Positions 25,459-34,072 of a stretch of DNA of 64,000 nt are shown here, piece by piece. Source of the DNA: AC-32 sp963821495 (lineage in GTDB: Bacteria > Actinomycetota > Thermoleophilia > Gaiellales > Gaiellaceae); assembly GCA_963821495.1 (NCBI GenBank), contig CAWGEA010000003.1, forward strand, positions 62,001 to 126,000. The letters run 5' to 3'. Below the pieces are notes generated by a model that worked only from the letters and a program-made list of their open reading frames with translations, was not told where the DNA came from and did not search any database. The position numbers were made by a program, and so were the translations under genes. Within the stretch, counting starts at the first letter, position 1. The number at the start of each line of letters is the position of its first letter.

Positions 25459-26032
25459 AGAGCTCCTCCAGCTTCTTGTGGGCTGCGGCCTGGACGTCGT
25501 GGTAGAGCGAGTTGCCGTGGGCGTCGATCCCGACGGTGAGCGGGCCGAAGTCCTTGACGCGGAAGCGCCAGAGGCACTCGGGCATCAGCTCCTCCCAGGC
25601 GACCTCCTCGATCTCCTCGATCTGCGTCGTCTCGAGCGCGGCCGCACCGCCGACGATCGCGAAGTAGACCATCTTCAGGCGCTGCATCGGCTCGATCGCC
25701 TCGTCCGGGAAGCCGCCCTTGCCACAGATCGCGCGGACGCCGTACTGCGCGCCGAGCGGCTCGGTGAAGCGGACCATGCGGGCGCTCGTCGTCGTGCCGA
25801 TGCAGACGGGGTCGTAGCCGCCGTCGTCGCGCTTGCGCACGCCCGGCGCGGTGTGCAGCAGGAACGCCCCGCGCAGGTCCATCGGCGGCTCGACGCCCTC
25901 GTCGAAGATGCGGATCTGCGTCCGGTCGCGGATGCCGATGATGTGCCCCTGGACGACGACCTCGTCGCCTGCGCGAAGCTTGAGGATCTCGGCCTCGTCG
26001 GTGATCGGGAAGGTGACCTCGTGGCGCGCCAT
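25445..26032 (-). CDS. fumB: Fumarate hydratase class I, beta subunit
   Basis: 195 residues from ATG 26032, which shares one base with the alpha-subunit stop (TGATG). Signatures of the Fumerase_C domain: AGDEVVVQGHIIGIRDRTQI, YDPVCIGTTTSARMVRFTEP and ICGKGGFPDEAIEPMQR. With the alpha subunit it forms a two-subunit, oxygen-sensitive [4Fe-4S] hydro-lyase for fumarate/malate; L-tartrate dehydratases share the architecture, so another 2-hydroxy acid is possible. Overlaps comA by 14 bases. Confidence 0.92.
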   Translation of the reverse strand: MARHEVTFPITDEAEILKLRAGDEVVVQGHIIGIRDRTQIRIFDEGVEPPMDLRGAFLLHTAPGVRKRDDGGYDPVCIGTTTSARMVRFTEPLGAQYGVRAICGKGGFPDEAIEPMQRLKMVYFAIVGGAAALETTQIEEIEEVAWEELMPECLWRFRVKDFGPLTVGIDAHGNSLYHDVQAAAHKKLEELYARL

Positions 26033-26928
26033 CAGGCCTCCCGGTCGAAGTCGACGGTTCCGTCGGCGGCCACGTGTGCGCTGGCTCGGCGGGCGGCCCA
26101 GCACTGGTAGTTGACCGCGACGGGGTTGAGGGTCATGTGCGTGTCCGCGTGCTCGATGTGGCAGTTGAGCACGGTGACGTCGCCGCCGAGGCCCATCGGG
26201 CCGATCCCGGTCTCGTTCAGGAGCCCGTACAGCTCCTCCTCGAGCTTCGCGACGTGCGGGTCGTGGTTGCGCGTGCCGATCGGGCGCGCGATCGCCTCCT
26301 TCGCCAGGTACATGGCGTAGTCGGCCGAGCCGCCGATCCCGACGCCCACGATCCCCGGCGGGCAGGGCTTGCCGCCCGCGTCCACGATCGAGGAGAGCAC
26401 GAACTCCTTGATCCCCCTCACGCCGTCGGCGGGGACGCACATCTTCAGGAAGCTCATGTTCTCGGAGCCCGAGCCCTTCGGCACGCACTTGACGTCGAGC
26501 CCGTCCCAGTCCTCGATGAACTCCCAGTGCACGATCGGGAGCCGGTAGCCGGTGTTCGGCCCGGTGTTCTCGCGTGTGATCGTGTGGACGGCGTTCGAGC
26601 GCAGCGGGTGCTCCAGCGTCGCGCGCTCCGTGCCGGCCTTCAGCGCCTCGTAGATCCGCGTCGGATGCAGCGGGAAGTGCTCGCCGACGCGGCAGGTGTA
26701 GACGGCGATCCCGGTGTCCTGGCAGACGAGGTTCTTGTTGTCGTCCGCCACCTGGACGTTGCGCACGATCGTGTCGAGGACGCGCCGGCCCGGCAACGAG
26801 GTCTCGCGCTGCTGCGCGTCGACGAGCGCGTCGCGCAGGTCCTGCGGGATGTCCTTCAGCGCCCAGACGTAGAGGTGCGCGGCGGCATCCTCGACCGTCT
26901 GCCTGAGATCGACCGCGACGGCGCTCAT
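26032..26928 (-). CDS. fumA: Fumarate hydratase class I, alpha subunit
   Basis: 298 residues from ATG 26928 (MSAVAVDLRQ). The Fumerase domain provides the Fe-S cysteines: NLVCQDTGIAVYTCRVG, then PCPPGIVGVGIGGSADYAM and VTVLNCHIEHADTHMTL. Together with the downstream beta subunit it hydrates fumarate to malate. ATGA overlap with the flavoprotein gene upstream suggests that a flavoenzyme making or using fumarate works with it. Confidence 0.93.
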   Translation of the reverse strand: MSAVAVDLRQTVEDAAAHLYVWALKDIPQDLRDALVDAQQRETSLPGRRVLDTIVRNVQVADDNKNLVCQDTGIAVYTCRVGEHFPLHPTRIYEALKAGTERATLEHPLRSNAVHTITRENTGPNTGYRLPIVHWEFIEDWDGLDVKCVPKGSGSENMSFLKMCVPADGVRGIKEFVLSSIVDAGGKPCPPGIVGVGIGGSADYAMYLAKEAIARPIGTRNHDPHVAKLEEELYGLLNETGIGPMGLGGDVTVLNCHIEHADTHMTLNPVAVNYQCWAARRASAHVAADGTVDFDREA

Positions 26929-28139
26929 GCGGCCCTCTCCGCGGCCCTGGCCCCGGCGCGGCGGCCGAAGACGGTGCACTCGAGCAGGCTGTTGCCCATC
27001 ATCCGGTTGCGCCCGTGCGTCCCGCCCGCGATCTCACCGCAGGCGAAGAGTCCGGGCAGCGTCGTCTCGCCGTGCTCGTCGATCACGAGGCCTCCGTTCT
27101 GGTAGTGCAGGACCGGGTAGGTGAAGATCGCCTCGCGCAGCGGGTCGATCCCGGCCGAACGGTAGCGGCGCAGCATGTAGGGAAGCGAGATCTCGGCGTC
27201 GGCCTCGGGGACACGCGTGGTGTCGAGCAGGACCGCCGGCCGGCCGTCGGGCGTCTCGACCCCGCGGCCCGCCTGCACTTCCTCGAAGATCGCCTGCGAG
27301 ACCGCGTCGCGCGGGCCGAGCGGGTCGGTGAACTCCTCGCCCTCGGCATTGAGCAGCGTGGCGCCGTAGGCGCGCGTCGTCTCGGGGATCGAGTAGCCCT
27401 GCATCGTCGGCGGCCAGGCGCCGCCGTTCGGGTGGTACTGGAGCGCGTCGAGGTCGCGGCTCTCGGCGCCAAGCTCGAGCGCGAGCCGCGTCACCTCGCC
27501 GGTCGCACCGGGGTGGTTGGTCGAGAGCTCGCCTCGCTCCTCGGCCTCGCGGTAGCAGCGGCCGCCGGCAGCCAGCACGACGGCAGCGGCGTCGATCACG
27601 AGCTCCTCGCCGCTCTTGGGGCGGCAGGTCGCGAGCCAGCCGCTCCCGGCCGGCTCGAGCGCGACGAGCGGCGCGTTCGGGAAGGCCTCGCCGCTCGAGG
27701 CCGTGTACGCGTCGCGCAGCGCGGTCGTGATCGCGTGGCCGGTGCGGTCGCCGACCTGCAGCAGCCGCCTTCGGCTCGCGCCGCCGCAGCGGGCGAGGCG
27801 GTAGCCGCCGTTGTCGCGAGTGAACTCGACGCCCTCCTCCTCGAGCCAGTGGATCGCGGCCGGCGCCTCGCCGGTGAGCACGTCCACGAGCCGGCGGTCG
27901 GCCGTCTCGTGCGAGCTCTGCCAGACGTCCTCCGCGTGCTGCTCGGGCGAGTCGTCGTCGCCGAAGGCAGCCTGGATCCCGCCCTGCGCCTTGGCGGAGT
28001 TGCAGGACTGGAGCGAGCCCTTGGTCACCAGGGCGACACGGGCACCGGCGCGCTCGGCTGACAGCGCCGCTGCGAGACCCGACGCCCCGCTTCCGACCAC
28101 GAGCACGTCAAAGGACAGCCGCTCGGCCACGGGAGGCAT
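26925..28139 (-). CDS. L-aspartate oxidase / fumarate reductase family flavoprotein
   Basis: 404 residues. FAD-binding N-terminus FDVLVVGSGASGLAAALSAE, then LQSCNSAKAQGGIQAAFGDD (His/Ser-rich flavin loop), NHPGATGEVTRLALELGAES and DALQYHPNGGAWPP, TTRAYGATLLNAEGEEFTDP, and the C-terminal PGLFACGEIAGGTHGRNRMM. The protein ends right after the FAD domain, lacking the helical C-terminal domain of full NadB and SdhA (about 530-600 residues). It may oxidise aspartate to iminoaspartate or interconvert fumarate and succinate. First gene of the sulfur operon; no nadA or nadC nearby. Confidence 0.82.
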   Translation of the reverse strand: MPPVAERLSFDVLVVGSGASGLAAALSAERAGARVALVTKGSLQSCNSAKAQGGIQAAFGDDDSPEQHAEDVWQSSHETADRRLVDVLTGEAPAAIHWLEEEGVEFTRDNGGYRLARCGGASRRRLLQVGDRTGHAITTALRDAYTASSGEAFPNAPLVALEPAGSGWLATCRPKSGEELVIDAAAVVLAAGGRCYREAEERGELSTNHPGATGEVTRLALELGAESRDLDALQYHPNGGAWPPTMQGYSIPETTRAYGATLLNAEGEEFTDPLGPRDAVSQAIFEEVQAGRGVETPDGRPAVLLDTTRVPEADAEISLPYMLRRYRSAGIDPLREAIFTYPVLHYQNGGLVIDEHGETTLPGLFACGEIAGGTHGRNRMMGNSLLECTVFGRRAGARAAERAA

Positions 28140-28145
28140 CGTACC

Positions 28146-28162
28146 CTAATTCGAGACATTAG
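28146..28162. promoter_or_regulatory. Inverted repeat in the divergent promoter of the sulfur operon
   Basis: CTAAT, seven bases, ATTAG: a perfect 5-bp dyad only a few bases upstream of the flavoprotein start, in the 63-base gap shared with the methyltransferase gene. An A/T-rich dyad stands out in this GC-rich DNA and is a good operator candidate for the nine-gene operon. The cognate regulator is unknown. Confidence 0.45.
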
Positions 28163-28202
28163 AACCGCTTATCCTGATGCGGCGGGCTATGCTCGCCGAC
28201 CG

Positions 28203-29117
28203 ATGCGATGGCTGGCGAAGGCGGGACTGCAGCGCGGGCTCGGGCTGCTCCCCCAGGGAGAGCGCCTCAACTACGTCTTCCAGCGGCGCGTCCTTCGTTC
28301 GCTCCCGGCCGGCGACGCCGCGCTGCGGCGAAAGTTCGCGCGCGCCGTTCAGCACCTCGGGGTCTACCGGGAGCACGGGCCGGGCGTACCGGCGGAGGAG
28401 GCCTGCTTCTACGAGTTCGGCGCCGGCTGGGACCTCGCGATCCCACTCGCATACGCGCTGCTGGGCGTCGGGCGGCAAGTGCTCGTCGACATCCGGTCGA
28501 GCGCAAGGCTCGAGCTCGTGAACGACTCGCTCGCGTCGTTCGAGCGCCTGCGGCCGGAGCTCGAGGCCGAGGCGGGCCGCGCCTTGCGGCCGCTCGGCGA
28601 GCCGCTGCGCTCGCTCGGCGAGCTCGAGCCGCGGTTCGGAATCCGCTACCTCGCGCCCTGCGACGCGCGCGACACCGGCTTGCCGGAGAGCTCGATCGAG
28701 CTCGCCTCCAGCACGGACACCTGCGAGCACATCCCGGAGGCCGACCTGGCGGCGATCTTCCGCGAGACACGGCGCCTGCTGCGGCCGGGCGGCGCCTTCA
28801 GCTGCCGCATCGACCTGCAGGATCACTACGCGTACTTCGACCGCAGCCTCTCGCGCTACAACTTCCTCCGTTTCTCCGACCGCGCCTGGAGCCTGGTCAA
28901 CTCGCCGCTGCACTTCCAGAACCGGCTCCGCTCGCCCGACTACCTGCGGCTGGTGCGGGAGGCCGGGCTCGAGCTCGTCGTCGAGCGGCCGTCGGGGCCG
29001 AGCGACGAGGGGCTGGCGGAGCTGCGGTCGCTGCCGCTCGCCGACCGCTTCCGCGGCTATCCGCCGGAAGAGCTCGGAGTGACGGTGCTGTCGTTCGTCG
29101 CGCGCCGTTCGGCTTGA
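28203..29117 (+). CDS. SAM-dependent methyltransferase (class I)
   Basis: 304 residues. EEACFYEFGAGWDLAIPLAY is the SAM-binding motif I, QVLVDIRSSARLELVNDSLA follows, and ASSTDTCEHIPEADLAAIFR with RRLLRPGGAFSCRIDLQDHY corresponds to motifs II and III of class I methyltransferases. The substrate is unknown; the long N-terminal helical region and the context between a sulfur operon and a small secreted protein give no clear hint. Confidence 0.83.
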   Translation: MRWLAKAGLQRGLGLLPQGERLNYVFQRRVLRSLPAGDAALRRKFARAVQHLGVYREHGPGVPAEEACFYEFGAGWDLAIPLAYALLGVGRQVLVDIRSSARLELVNDSLASFERLRPELEAEAGRALRPLGEPLRSLGELEPRFGIRYLAPCDARDTGLPESSIELASSTDTCEHIPEADLAAIFRETRRLLRPGGAFSCRIDLQDHYAYFDRSLSRYNFLRFSDRAWSLVNSPLHFQNRLRSPDYLRLVREAGLELVVERPSGPSDEGLAELRSLPLADRFRGYPPEELGVTVLSFVARRSA

Positions 29118-29148
29118 GCTTGCGGCCGCCGCTGCCGATCTCGGAGGC

Positions 29149-29475
29149 ATGGCCCGTGCCTTCTCCCTCGTCTCGGTGCTGGCGGCGCTGCTCGTCGGCG
29201 GCTGGCTGCTGACCGCCCGGCAGCCGGGCTCGCCCTCCGGACGGCAGGCCACCCGGGCCGTGGCGGAGGCCCAGAACGCCGCGACGGGAGTCGCCTTCCA
29301 GCAGGCAGATGCCCAGCTCGAGCAGTGGCGCGCCGAGAACGGCACTTACGCGGGAGCCTCGCTCGCCGGCTTCGGCGTGACGCTCGCGCGGGCGGACGCC
29401 GCCTCGTATTGCCTGCAGACTGCGACGGCGCACCTCGCGGGGCCAGGCGGCACGGCGGCCTCCGGGCCCTGCTGA
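29149..29475 (+). CDS. Small secreted/anchored protein, pilin-tail-like
   Basis: 108 residues. N-terminal hydrophobic segment SLVSVLAALLVGGWLLTARQ acts as signal peptide or anchor. The mature part (AQLEQWRAENGTYAGASLAG, FGVTLARADAASYCLQTATA) looks like the globular tail of type IV pilin-like proteins, in which a helix is followed by an NGTY segment and a disulfide pair (here YCLQ and the terminal Cys). No prepilin G-F-T/S-L-E cleavage motif is seen, so pilus assembly is not supported. Function unknown. Confidence 0.65.
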   Translation: MARAFSLVSVLAALLVGGWLLTARQPGSPSGRQATRAVAEAQNAATGVAFQQADAQLEQWRAENGTYAGASLAGFGVTLARADAASYCLQTATAHLAGPGGTAASGPC

Positions 29476-29476
29476 C

Positions 29477-30439
29477 CTACCAGATGCTTCGCAGCAGCTC
29501 GGCGATCTCGGCCGGGCTCGCGGGGCGTGGGTTCGCCTTCGCACCCGCCCGCTGAGCCGTTGCGACGGCGACCTCGTCGAGCTCGTCCTCGGGGACGCCG
29601 AGGTCGCGCAGCCGTGTGACGCCGGAGGCGTGGGCCAACTCCTCGGTGCGGGCGACCGGGTCGTGCGCGCCGAGCGCCTCGGCGAAGCGCGCGATCTCAG
29701 CGACGGCGACGGGCGCGTTGAAGCGGAGCGCGGGCGGCAGGCACATCGCGTTGGCCGCGCCGTGCGCGATGCCGTAGCGGCCGCCGAGTGCCTGCGCCAT
29801 CGCGTGGCCGAGACCGAGGCCGGCGGAGGCCAGCGCGGCGCCCGCGTGCTGCGCGCCTTCGAGCAGGCGCGTGCGCGCGTCGAGGTCGTGGCCCTCCTCG
29901 AGCACTCGCGGTAGCGATGCCCCGATCAGGCGGGCGCCTTCGAGAGCCTCGCGGTCGCCTTCGGCGTTGTGTCCCCTCACGTAGAGCGCCTCGGCGCAGT
30001 GGGCGAGCGCGTTCAGCGCCGTGCCGCCGCTCTGCTCGCGCGGGAGCTCGAGCGTCAGACGGGGCTCGTAGACGGCGGCCGCGAGGTTGGCCCCCGAGCC
30101 GCCGCCCTTCATCCGCCGCTTTGGATCGCGCACGCCGAAGAAGCCGGTCCACTCGGCGCCGGAGTAGGTCGTCGGCACCGAGACGAGCGGCAGGCCGGTC
30201 TCGGCGGAGATCGCCTTGGCAAGGTCGATCGCGCTGCCGCCACCTACGGCCACGAGCCCGTCGGCTCCCTCGGCTGCCGCAGCGGCGTCGGCGATGCGGT
30301 CGCTCGGCACCTCGCTCCAGCGGCCTGCGGCCGGAAGCTGCAGGTCGGCCCAGCGGCCGCTCGCGACCAGGAAGGGCCGGGCGATGCCGAGCTCGTCGAG
30401 GAGCGGCTCGAGCTGGTCGAGTCCCCAGCGAACGATCAC
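29477..30439 (-). CDS. Iron-containing alcohol dehydrogenase (maleylacetate-reductase-like)
   Basis: 320 residues, somewhat short for the family (about 350-390). NAD-binding GLVAVGGGSAIDLAKAISAE and SVPTTYSGAEWTGFFGVRD; metal ligands in NALAHCAEALYVRGHN and LGLGHAMAQALGGRYGIAHG (three His plus an upstream Asp). It reduces an activated keto acid or aldehyde; maleylacetate reductase is the closest recognisable type. It overlaps the LysR gene by ATGA, so that regulator probably controls it. Confidence 0.85.
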   Translation of the reverse strand: MIVRWGLDQLEPLLDELGIARPFLVASGRWADLQLPAAGRWSEVPSDRIADAAAAAEGADGLVAVGGGSAIDLAKAISAETGLPLVSVPTTYSGAEWTGFFGVRDPKRRMKGGGSGANLAAAVYEPRLTLELPREQSGGTALNALAHCAEALYVRGHNAEGDREALEGARLIGASLPRVLEEGHDLDARTRLLEGAQHAGAALASAGLGLGHAMAQALGGRYGIAHGAANAMCLPPALRFNAPVAVAEIARFAEALGAHDPVARTEELAHASGVTRLRDLGVPEDELDEVAVATAQRAGAKANPRPASPAEIAELLRSIW

Positions 30440-31326
30440 AGCCGCTCGCGCGCGAACTCGAGGAAGGCCTCGGCCGCGCGCGTGGGCGAGCGCCCCGCGG
30501 AGCGGACAAGCGAGATGTCCCGCGCGGGATCGAGGCCCTTCACGCGCGCGGTCGCGAGCGTGCCCGCGCTCAGGTCGGCGGCGATCGCAGCGCGCGAGAT
30601 GAAGGTGACGCCGTAGCCGGCGACGACCGCGGCCTTCACCGACTCCTGCAGGCCGAGCTCGAGCCGCGGCTCGAGGTCGCGCAGGCGCACGCCGGCCTGC
30701 CGGAGCTCGTCCTCGATCACCTGGCGAACGCCCGCTCCCTCCTGCATCACGATCAGCGGCTCCTCGCGGAGCTCGGCCAGCGTGACGGTGCGGTCGGCGA
30801 ATGCGTGCCGCGGCGGGACTGCGAGCACGACCTCGTCGCGGAAGAAGGGCTCGAAGACGACGCCGCGGTGCCGCCGCGCCGCGCCGACGACGCCGAGCTC
30901 GAGCTCTCGCTCGGCGACCCGGTCGACGACCGACTGCGTGTCGGAGATGGAGAGGGAGACCGCGACCGCCGGGTTCGCGCGCTGGAACTCGCAGAGCAAG
31001 ACCGGGACGACTGTGCTGCCGGGTCCCGTCGACGCGCCGACGTGCAGCGTGCCGCCGAGCTCGCCCCCGTCCGCGGCCTGCAGCTCGTCCACGAGCTGCT
31101 CCTCGAGCTGGAGCATGCGTTGGGCGCTGCGATAGAGGGCAGCGCCGGCCTCGGTCGGCTCGACGCGCCGGCCGGAGCGGTCGAGCAGCTTGCGCCCGAG
31201 GCGCTTCTCGAGCGAGCGGACCTGGAGGCTGACGGCCGGCTGGGTGACGCCGAGGCGCTCCGCCGCCTGCGAGAAGCTCTTGCGCTCGACGACCGCGCAG
31301 AACGCGGCAAGCTGGCGCGTATCCAT
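30436..31326 (-). CDS. LysR family transcriptional regulator
   Basis: 296 residues. Winged HTH MDTRQLAAFCAVVERKSFSQ then AAERLGVTQPAVSLQVRSLE at the N-terminus; the rest is the two-lobed periplasmic-binding-like effector domain (GTLHVGASTGPGSTVVPVLL, LGVVGAARRHRG). A perfect 15-base palindrome touches its start codon, implying autoregulation. Being cotranslated with the iron-type dehydrogenase suggests this enzyme or its pathway intermediate as the regulatory target. Confidence 0.94.
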   Translation of the reverse strand: MDTRQLAAFCAVVERKSFSQAAERLGVTQPAVSLQVRSLEKRLGRKLLDRSGRRVEPTEAGAALYRSAQRMLQLEEQLVDELQAADGGELGGTLHVGASTGPGSTVVPVLLCEFQRANPAVAVSLSISDTQSVVDRVAERELELGVVGAARRHRGVVFEPFFRDEVVLAVPPRHAFADRTVTLAELREEPLIVMQEGAGVRQVIEDELRQAGVRLRDLEPRLELGLQESVKAAVVAGYGVTFISRAAIAADLSAGTLATARVKGLDPARDISLVRSAGRSPTRAAEAFLEFARERL

Positions 31327-31339
31327 AAGCAGAGCTTAT
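31325..31339. promoter_or_regulatory. Perfect palindrome at the lysR start (probable LysR operator)
   Basis: ATAAGC-AGA-GCTTAT is symmetrical over all 12 arm bases and fits the T-N11-A rule for LysR-family sites. It overlaps the first codon of lysR, where binding would repress the gene's own expression. Confidence 0.65.
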
Positions 31340-31486
31340 CGATAGACGTCACACATCCGGCACAAAGCTGTGACAGTCCGGTGCGGATTTCGCCGATACG
31401 ATTGCGGCTGGGTGGTGGGTTAGGGGTGCCCCACGAGCGGCGGGGTGTGAAGGCGGGCGCGAGCGGCTCAGACGTAGCATCCCCAC

Positions 31487-32173
31487 GTGGCGGCACCGCA
31501 GCCGAGGCCCAGCGACTCGTTCGTCGAGCGCTTCTCAGCGCTCGTGCGTGGCTCGGCGAAGCGCCGGGTCGACCTCGAGCTGCGCGCGCTGGACGTCGTG
31601 TTCTCGGCGCTCTTCCTGCTGCTCGCGCTCCCGCTGCTGCTGTTGATCTGCGTGGCCCTCCTCGTGACCAGCGGCACCCCGCTCTTCTACCGCGGCGAGC
31701 GCGTCGGCCGCGACGGGCGCATCTTCGGCATGCTCAAGTTCCGCACCCTCCGCCGAGGCGCCGAGGAACGGCTCGGCCCGTACCTCGGCGAGCAGCTCGT
31801 GGAGCGCACACGCGAGGAGACGACCGCCGTCGGCCGGCGCCTGCGCGCCGCCCAGCTCGACGAGCTGCCGCAGCTCTGGAACGTGCTGCGCGGAGACATG
31901 AGCCTCGTCGGGCCGCGACCGATCCGCCCGCGCTTCTTCGAGCAGCTCGCGGCCGAGCTTCCGGCGTACTGGCAGCGTCTCGTCGTCCGCCCCGGCCTGA
32001 CCGGATTCGCACAGGTCCGCCGCGGCTACGTGACCTCGATGGCCGAGAAGCTCGCCCACGACCTCGAGTGGATCGCCGACCGCTCCGTGCCGCTCTACCT
32101 GCGCACGCTCGCGTCCACCGCGGCCCGCATCGTCGTGCAGACGATCAAGAGCCTCTTCAGGAGCGACCACTAG
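31487..32173 (+). CDS. Undecaprenyl-phosphate sugar transferase (initiating glycosyltransferase)
   Basis: 228 residues from GTG 31487. One membrane segment (VFSALFLLLALPLLLLICVA), then the Bac_transf (PF02397) core: TPLFYRGERVGRDGRIFGML, KFRTLRRGAEE, TAVGRRLRAAQLDELPQLWN, VLRGDMSLVGPRPIRPRFFE and VRPGLTGFAQV. It transfers a sugar-1-phosphate to undecaprenyl phosphate, the first step of surface glycan assembly. The missing upstream membrane helices make it the short, WbaP-C/PglC-like form. It heads a four-gene plus-strand run (transferase, asnB, ASCH, DUF354). Confidence 0.94.
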   Translation: MAAPQPRPSDSFVERFSALVRGSAKRRVDLELRALDVVFSALFLLLALPLLLLICVALLVTSGTPLFYRGERVGRDGRIFGMLKFRTLRRGAEERLGPYLGEQLVERTREETTAVGRRLRAAQLDELPQLWNVLRGDMSLVGPRPIRPRFFEQLAAELPAYWQRLVVRPGLTGFAQVRRGYVTSMAEKLAHDLEWIADRSVPLYLRTLASTAARIVVQTIKSLFRSDH

Positions 32174-32182
32174 ACTCGCGGC

Positions 32183-34072
32183 GTGTGCGGGATCTGCGGG
32201 ATCGTCTCGGCGAACGGCCCCGCCGACCCGGAGCGGCTCGCGCGGATGAGCTCGAAGCTCGTCCACCGCGGTCCCGACAGCAACGGCACCTTCGTCGAGG
32301 GCCCTGCCGCGCTCGCCGCTCGCCGCCTCGCGATCATCGACCTCGCCACGGGCGACCAGCCGATCGCGAACGAGGACGAGTCGGTTCACGTCGTCCAGAA
32401 CGGCGAGCTCTACAACTACCGCGAGCTGCGCGCCGAGCTCGAGCGCGCCGGCCACCGCTTCCGCACCCACGGCGACACGGAGGTGCTCGTCCACCTCTAC
32501 GAACAGGAGGGCCCGGCCTTCGCGCGGCGGCTGCGCGGCATGTTCGCGGTCGCGCTCTGGGACTCGAAGCTCCGGCGGCTGGTGCTGGCACGGGACCGCT
32601 TCGGGATCAAGCCGCTCTACTACCGCACCGAGGCGGCCGGGCTCGAGTTCGCCTCCGAACTGCGCTCCCTACCGCGTGGCGAGGTAGATCTGGACGCGCT
32701 CGAGGCGTTCCTTACCTTCAACTCGATCCCGGCGCCGCTGACGATCTTCCGCGAGGCGCGGAAGCTGCCCCCCGGCCACGTGCTGGTCTGGGAGGACGGC
32801 GCGGCCAGGATCGAGCGCTACGCGCGGCCGAGTCCGGTCTCGGTCGACGAGCTGCGCGAGGACGACGAGGCCGAGCTGATCGAGGAGCTCCGGGCGCGCC
32901 TGCGCGACTCGGTGCGCGCGCACCTGATCGCCGACGTCCCGGTCGGCGTGCTGCTCTCGGGCGGGATCGACTCGGCAGCGCTCGCCGCGCTCGCTGCGGA
33001 GGAGTCGGACGAGCCCGTGCGGACGTTCTCGATCGGCTTCGAAGAGCGCTCGTTCGACGAACTGGCCGACGCGCGCCTCGTGGCCGAGCGCTACGACACG
33101 CGACACCGCGAGCTCGTGCTCCGACCGGACGCCGCGCTGCTCCTGCCCGCGCTCGCGGACGCCTTCGACGAGCCGTTCGCCGACTCCTCGGCGCTGCCGA
33201 CCTACCTCGTCTCCCAGCTCGCCGCGCAGGACGTGAAGGTCGCGCTCTCCGGCGAGGGCGGCGACGAGCTCTTCGGCGGCTACTACACCTACGTCGCCGA
33301 CCTGCTCGCCGAGCGCACCGGACACCTCGCCGGTCTCGCGCGGCCGCTGGTCGAGCGCCTGCCGAGCTCGACCGCGCGCGCGAGCCTGGACTACAAGGCC
33401 AAGCGGTTCACGCGCGGTGCGCACCTGCCGCCGCTCGAGCGCCACCACGCCTGGAAGGAGATCTTCTCGCCCGACGCGCGGGCCGAGCTGACCGGCCGCC
33501 GCCACGACTTCGACCCGGTCGACCTCTACCGCGAGCGCTTCGCCGATACCGAGGGCGCCGAGCTGCTCGCGCGCCTCCAGGACGTCGACTTCGGCATCTA
33601 CCTCGTCGACGACCTGCTGGTGAAGACCGACCGCGCGTCGATGGCGCATTCGCTCGAGGCCCGCGTGCCGTTCCTCGACCCGGCGGTCGAAGCCTTCGCG
33701 CACGCGCTGCCGAGACGGCACCGCGTGCGCGGCCTGCGCAAGAAGGTGCTCCTGCGCAAGGCGGTCGCCCCGCTCGTCCCCGAGCGGATCGTGCGCGGCA
33801 AGAAGCGCGGCTTCTCGATCCCCGCCGCGGCCTGGCTGCGCGGCGAGCTGGAGCCGTTCGCGCGCGACACACTCGGCGCTGAGACGCTGCACCGGCAAGG
33901 CTTCTTCCGGCCCGAGGCGGTGAGGAGGCTGATCGACCGCCACGTCGCCGGCGAGGAGGACTTCTCGCGCCAGCTCTGGGGCCTGCTCGCGTTCACGCTC
34001 TGGTACGACCGCCATGTCGAGCACGAGCCGCGGGCCTTGCGCGAGCCGCGGCTGGAGGCGGTCGTCAGCTGA
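32183..34072 (+). CDS. asnB: Asparagine synthase (glutamine-hydrolysing)
   Basis: 629 residues from GTG 32183, so that Cys2 (MCGICGIVS) is the N-terminal glutaminase nucleophile. The class II amidotransferase domain fills about the first 210 residues (LVHRGPDSNGTFVEG, VVQNGELYNYREL). The synthetase PP-loop is VGVLLSGGIDSAALAAL, followed by SIGFEERSFDELADARLVAE and a C-terminal HSLEARVPFLDPAVEAFAHA. In glycan clusters such AsnB homologues often amidate uronic acids rather than make free asparagine; that role is an inference from the neighbours. Confidence 0.94.
   Translation: MCGICGIVSANGPADPERLARMSSKLVHRGPDSNGTFVEGPAALAARRLAIIDLATGDQPIANEDESVHVVQNGELYNYRELRAELERAGHRFRTHGDTEVLVHLYEQEGPAFARRLRGMFAVALWDSKLRRLVLARDRFGIKPLYYRTEAAGLEFASELRSLPRGEVDLDALEAFLTFNSIPAPLTIFREARKLPPGHVLVWEDGAARIERYARPSPVSVDELREDDEAELIEELRARLRDSVRAHLIADVPVGVLLSGGIDSAALAALAAEESDEPVRTFSIGFEERSFDELADARLVAERYDTRHRELVLRPDAALLLPALADAFDEPFADSSALPTYLVSQLAAQDVKVALSGEGGDELFGGYYTYVADLLAERTGHLAGLARPLVERLPSSTARASLDYKAKRFTRGAHLPPLERHHAWKEIFSPDARAELTGRRHDFDPVDLYRERFADTEGAELLARLQDVDFGIYLVDDLLVKTDRASMAHSLEARVPFLDPAVEAFAHALPRRHRVRGLRKKVLLRKAVAPLVPERIVRGKKRGFSIPAAAWLRGELEPFARDTLGAETLHRQGFFRPEAVRRLIDRHVAGEEDFSRQLWGLLAFTLWYDRHVEHEPRALREPRLEAVVS

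Noticed and set aside
26925..28139. Naming the flavoprotein nadB outright
   Set aside because: It lacks the helical C-terminal domain of NadB and no nadA or nadC is adjacent; fumarate reductase activity is equally possible.
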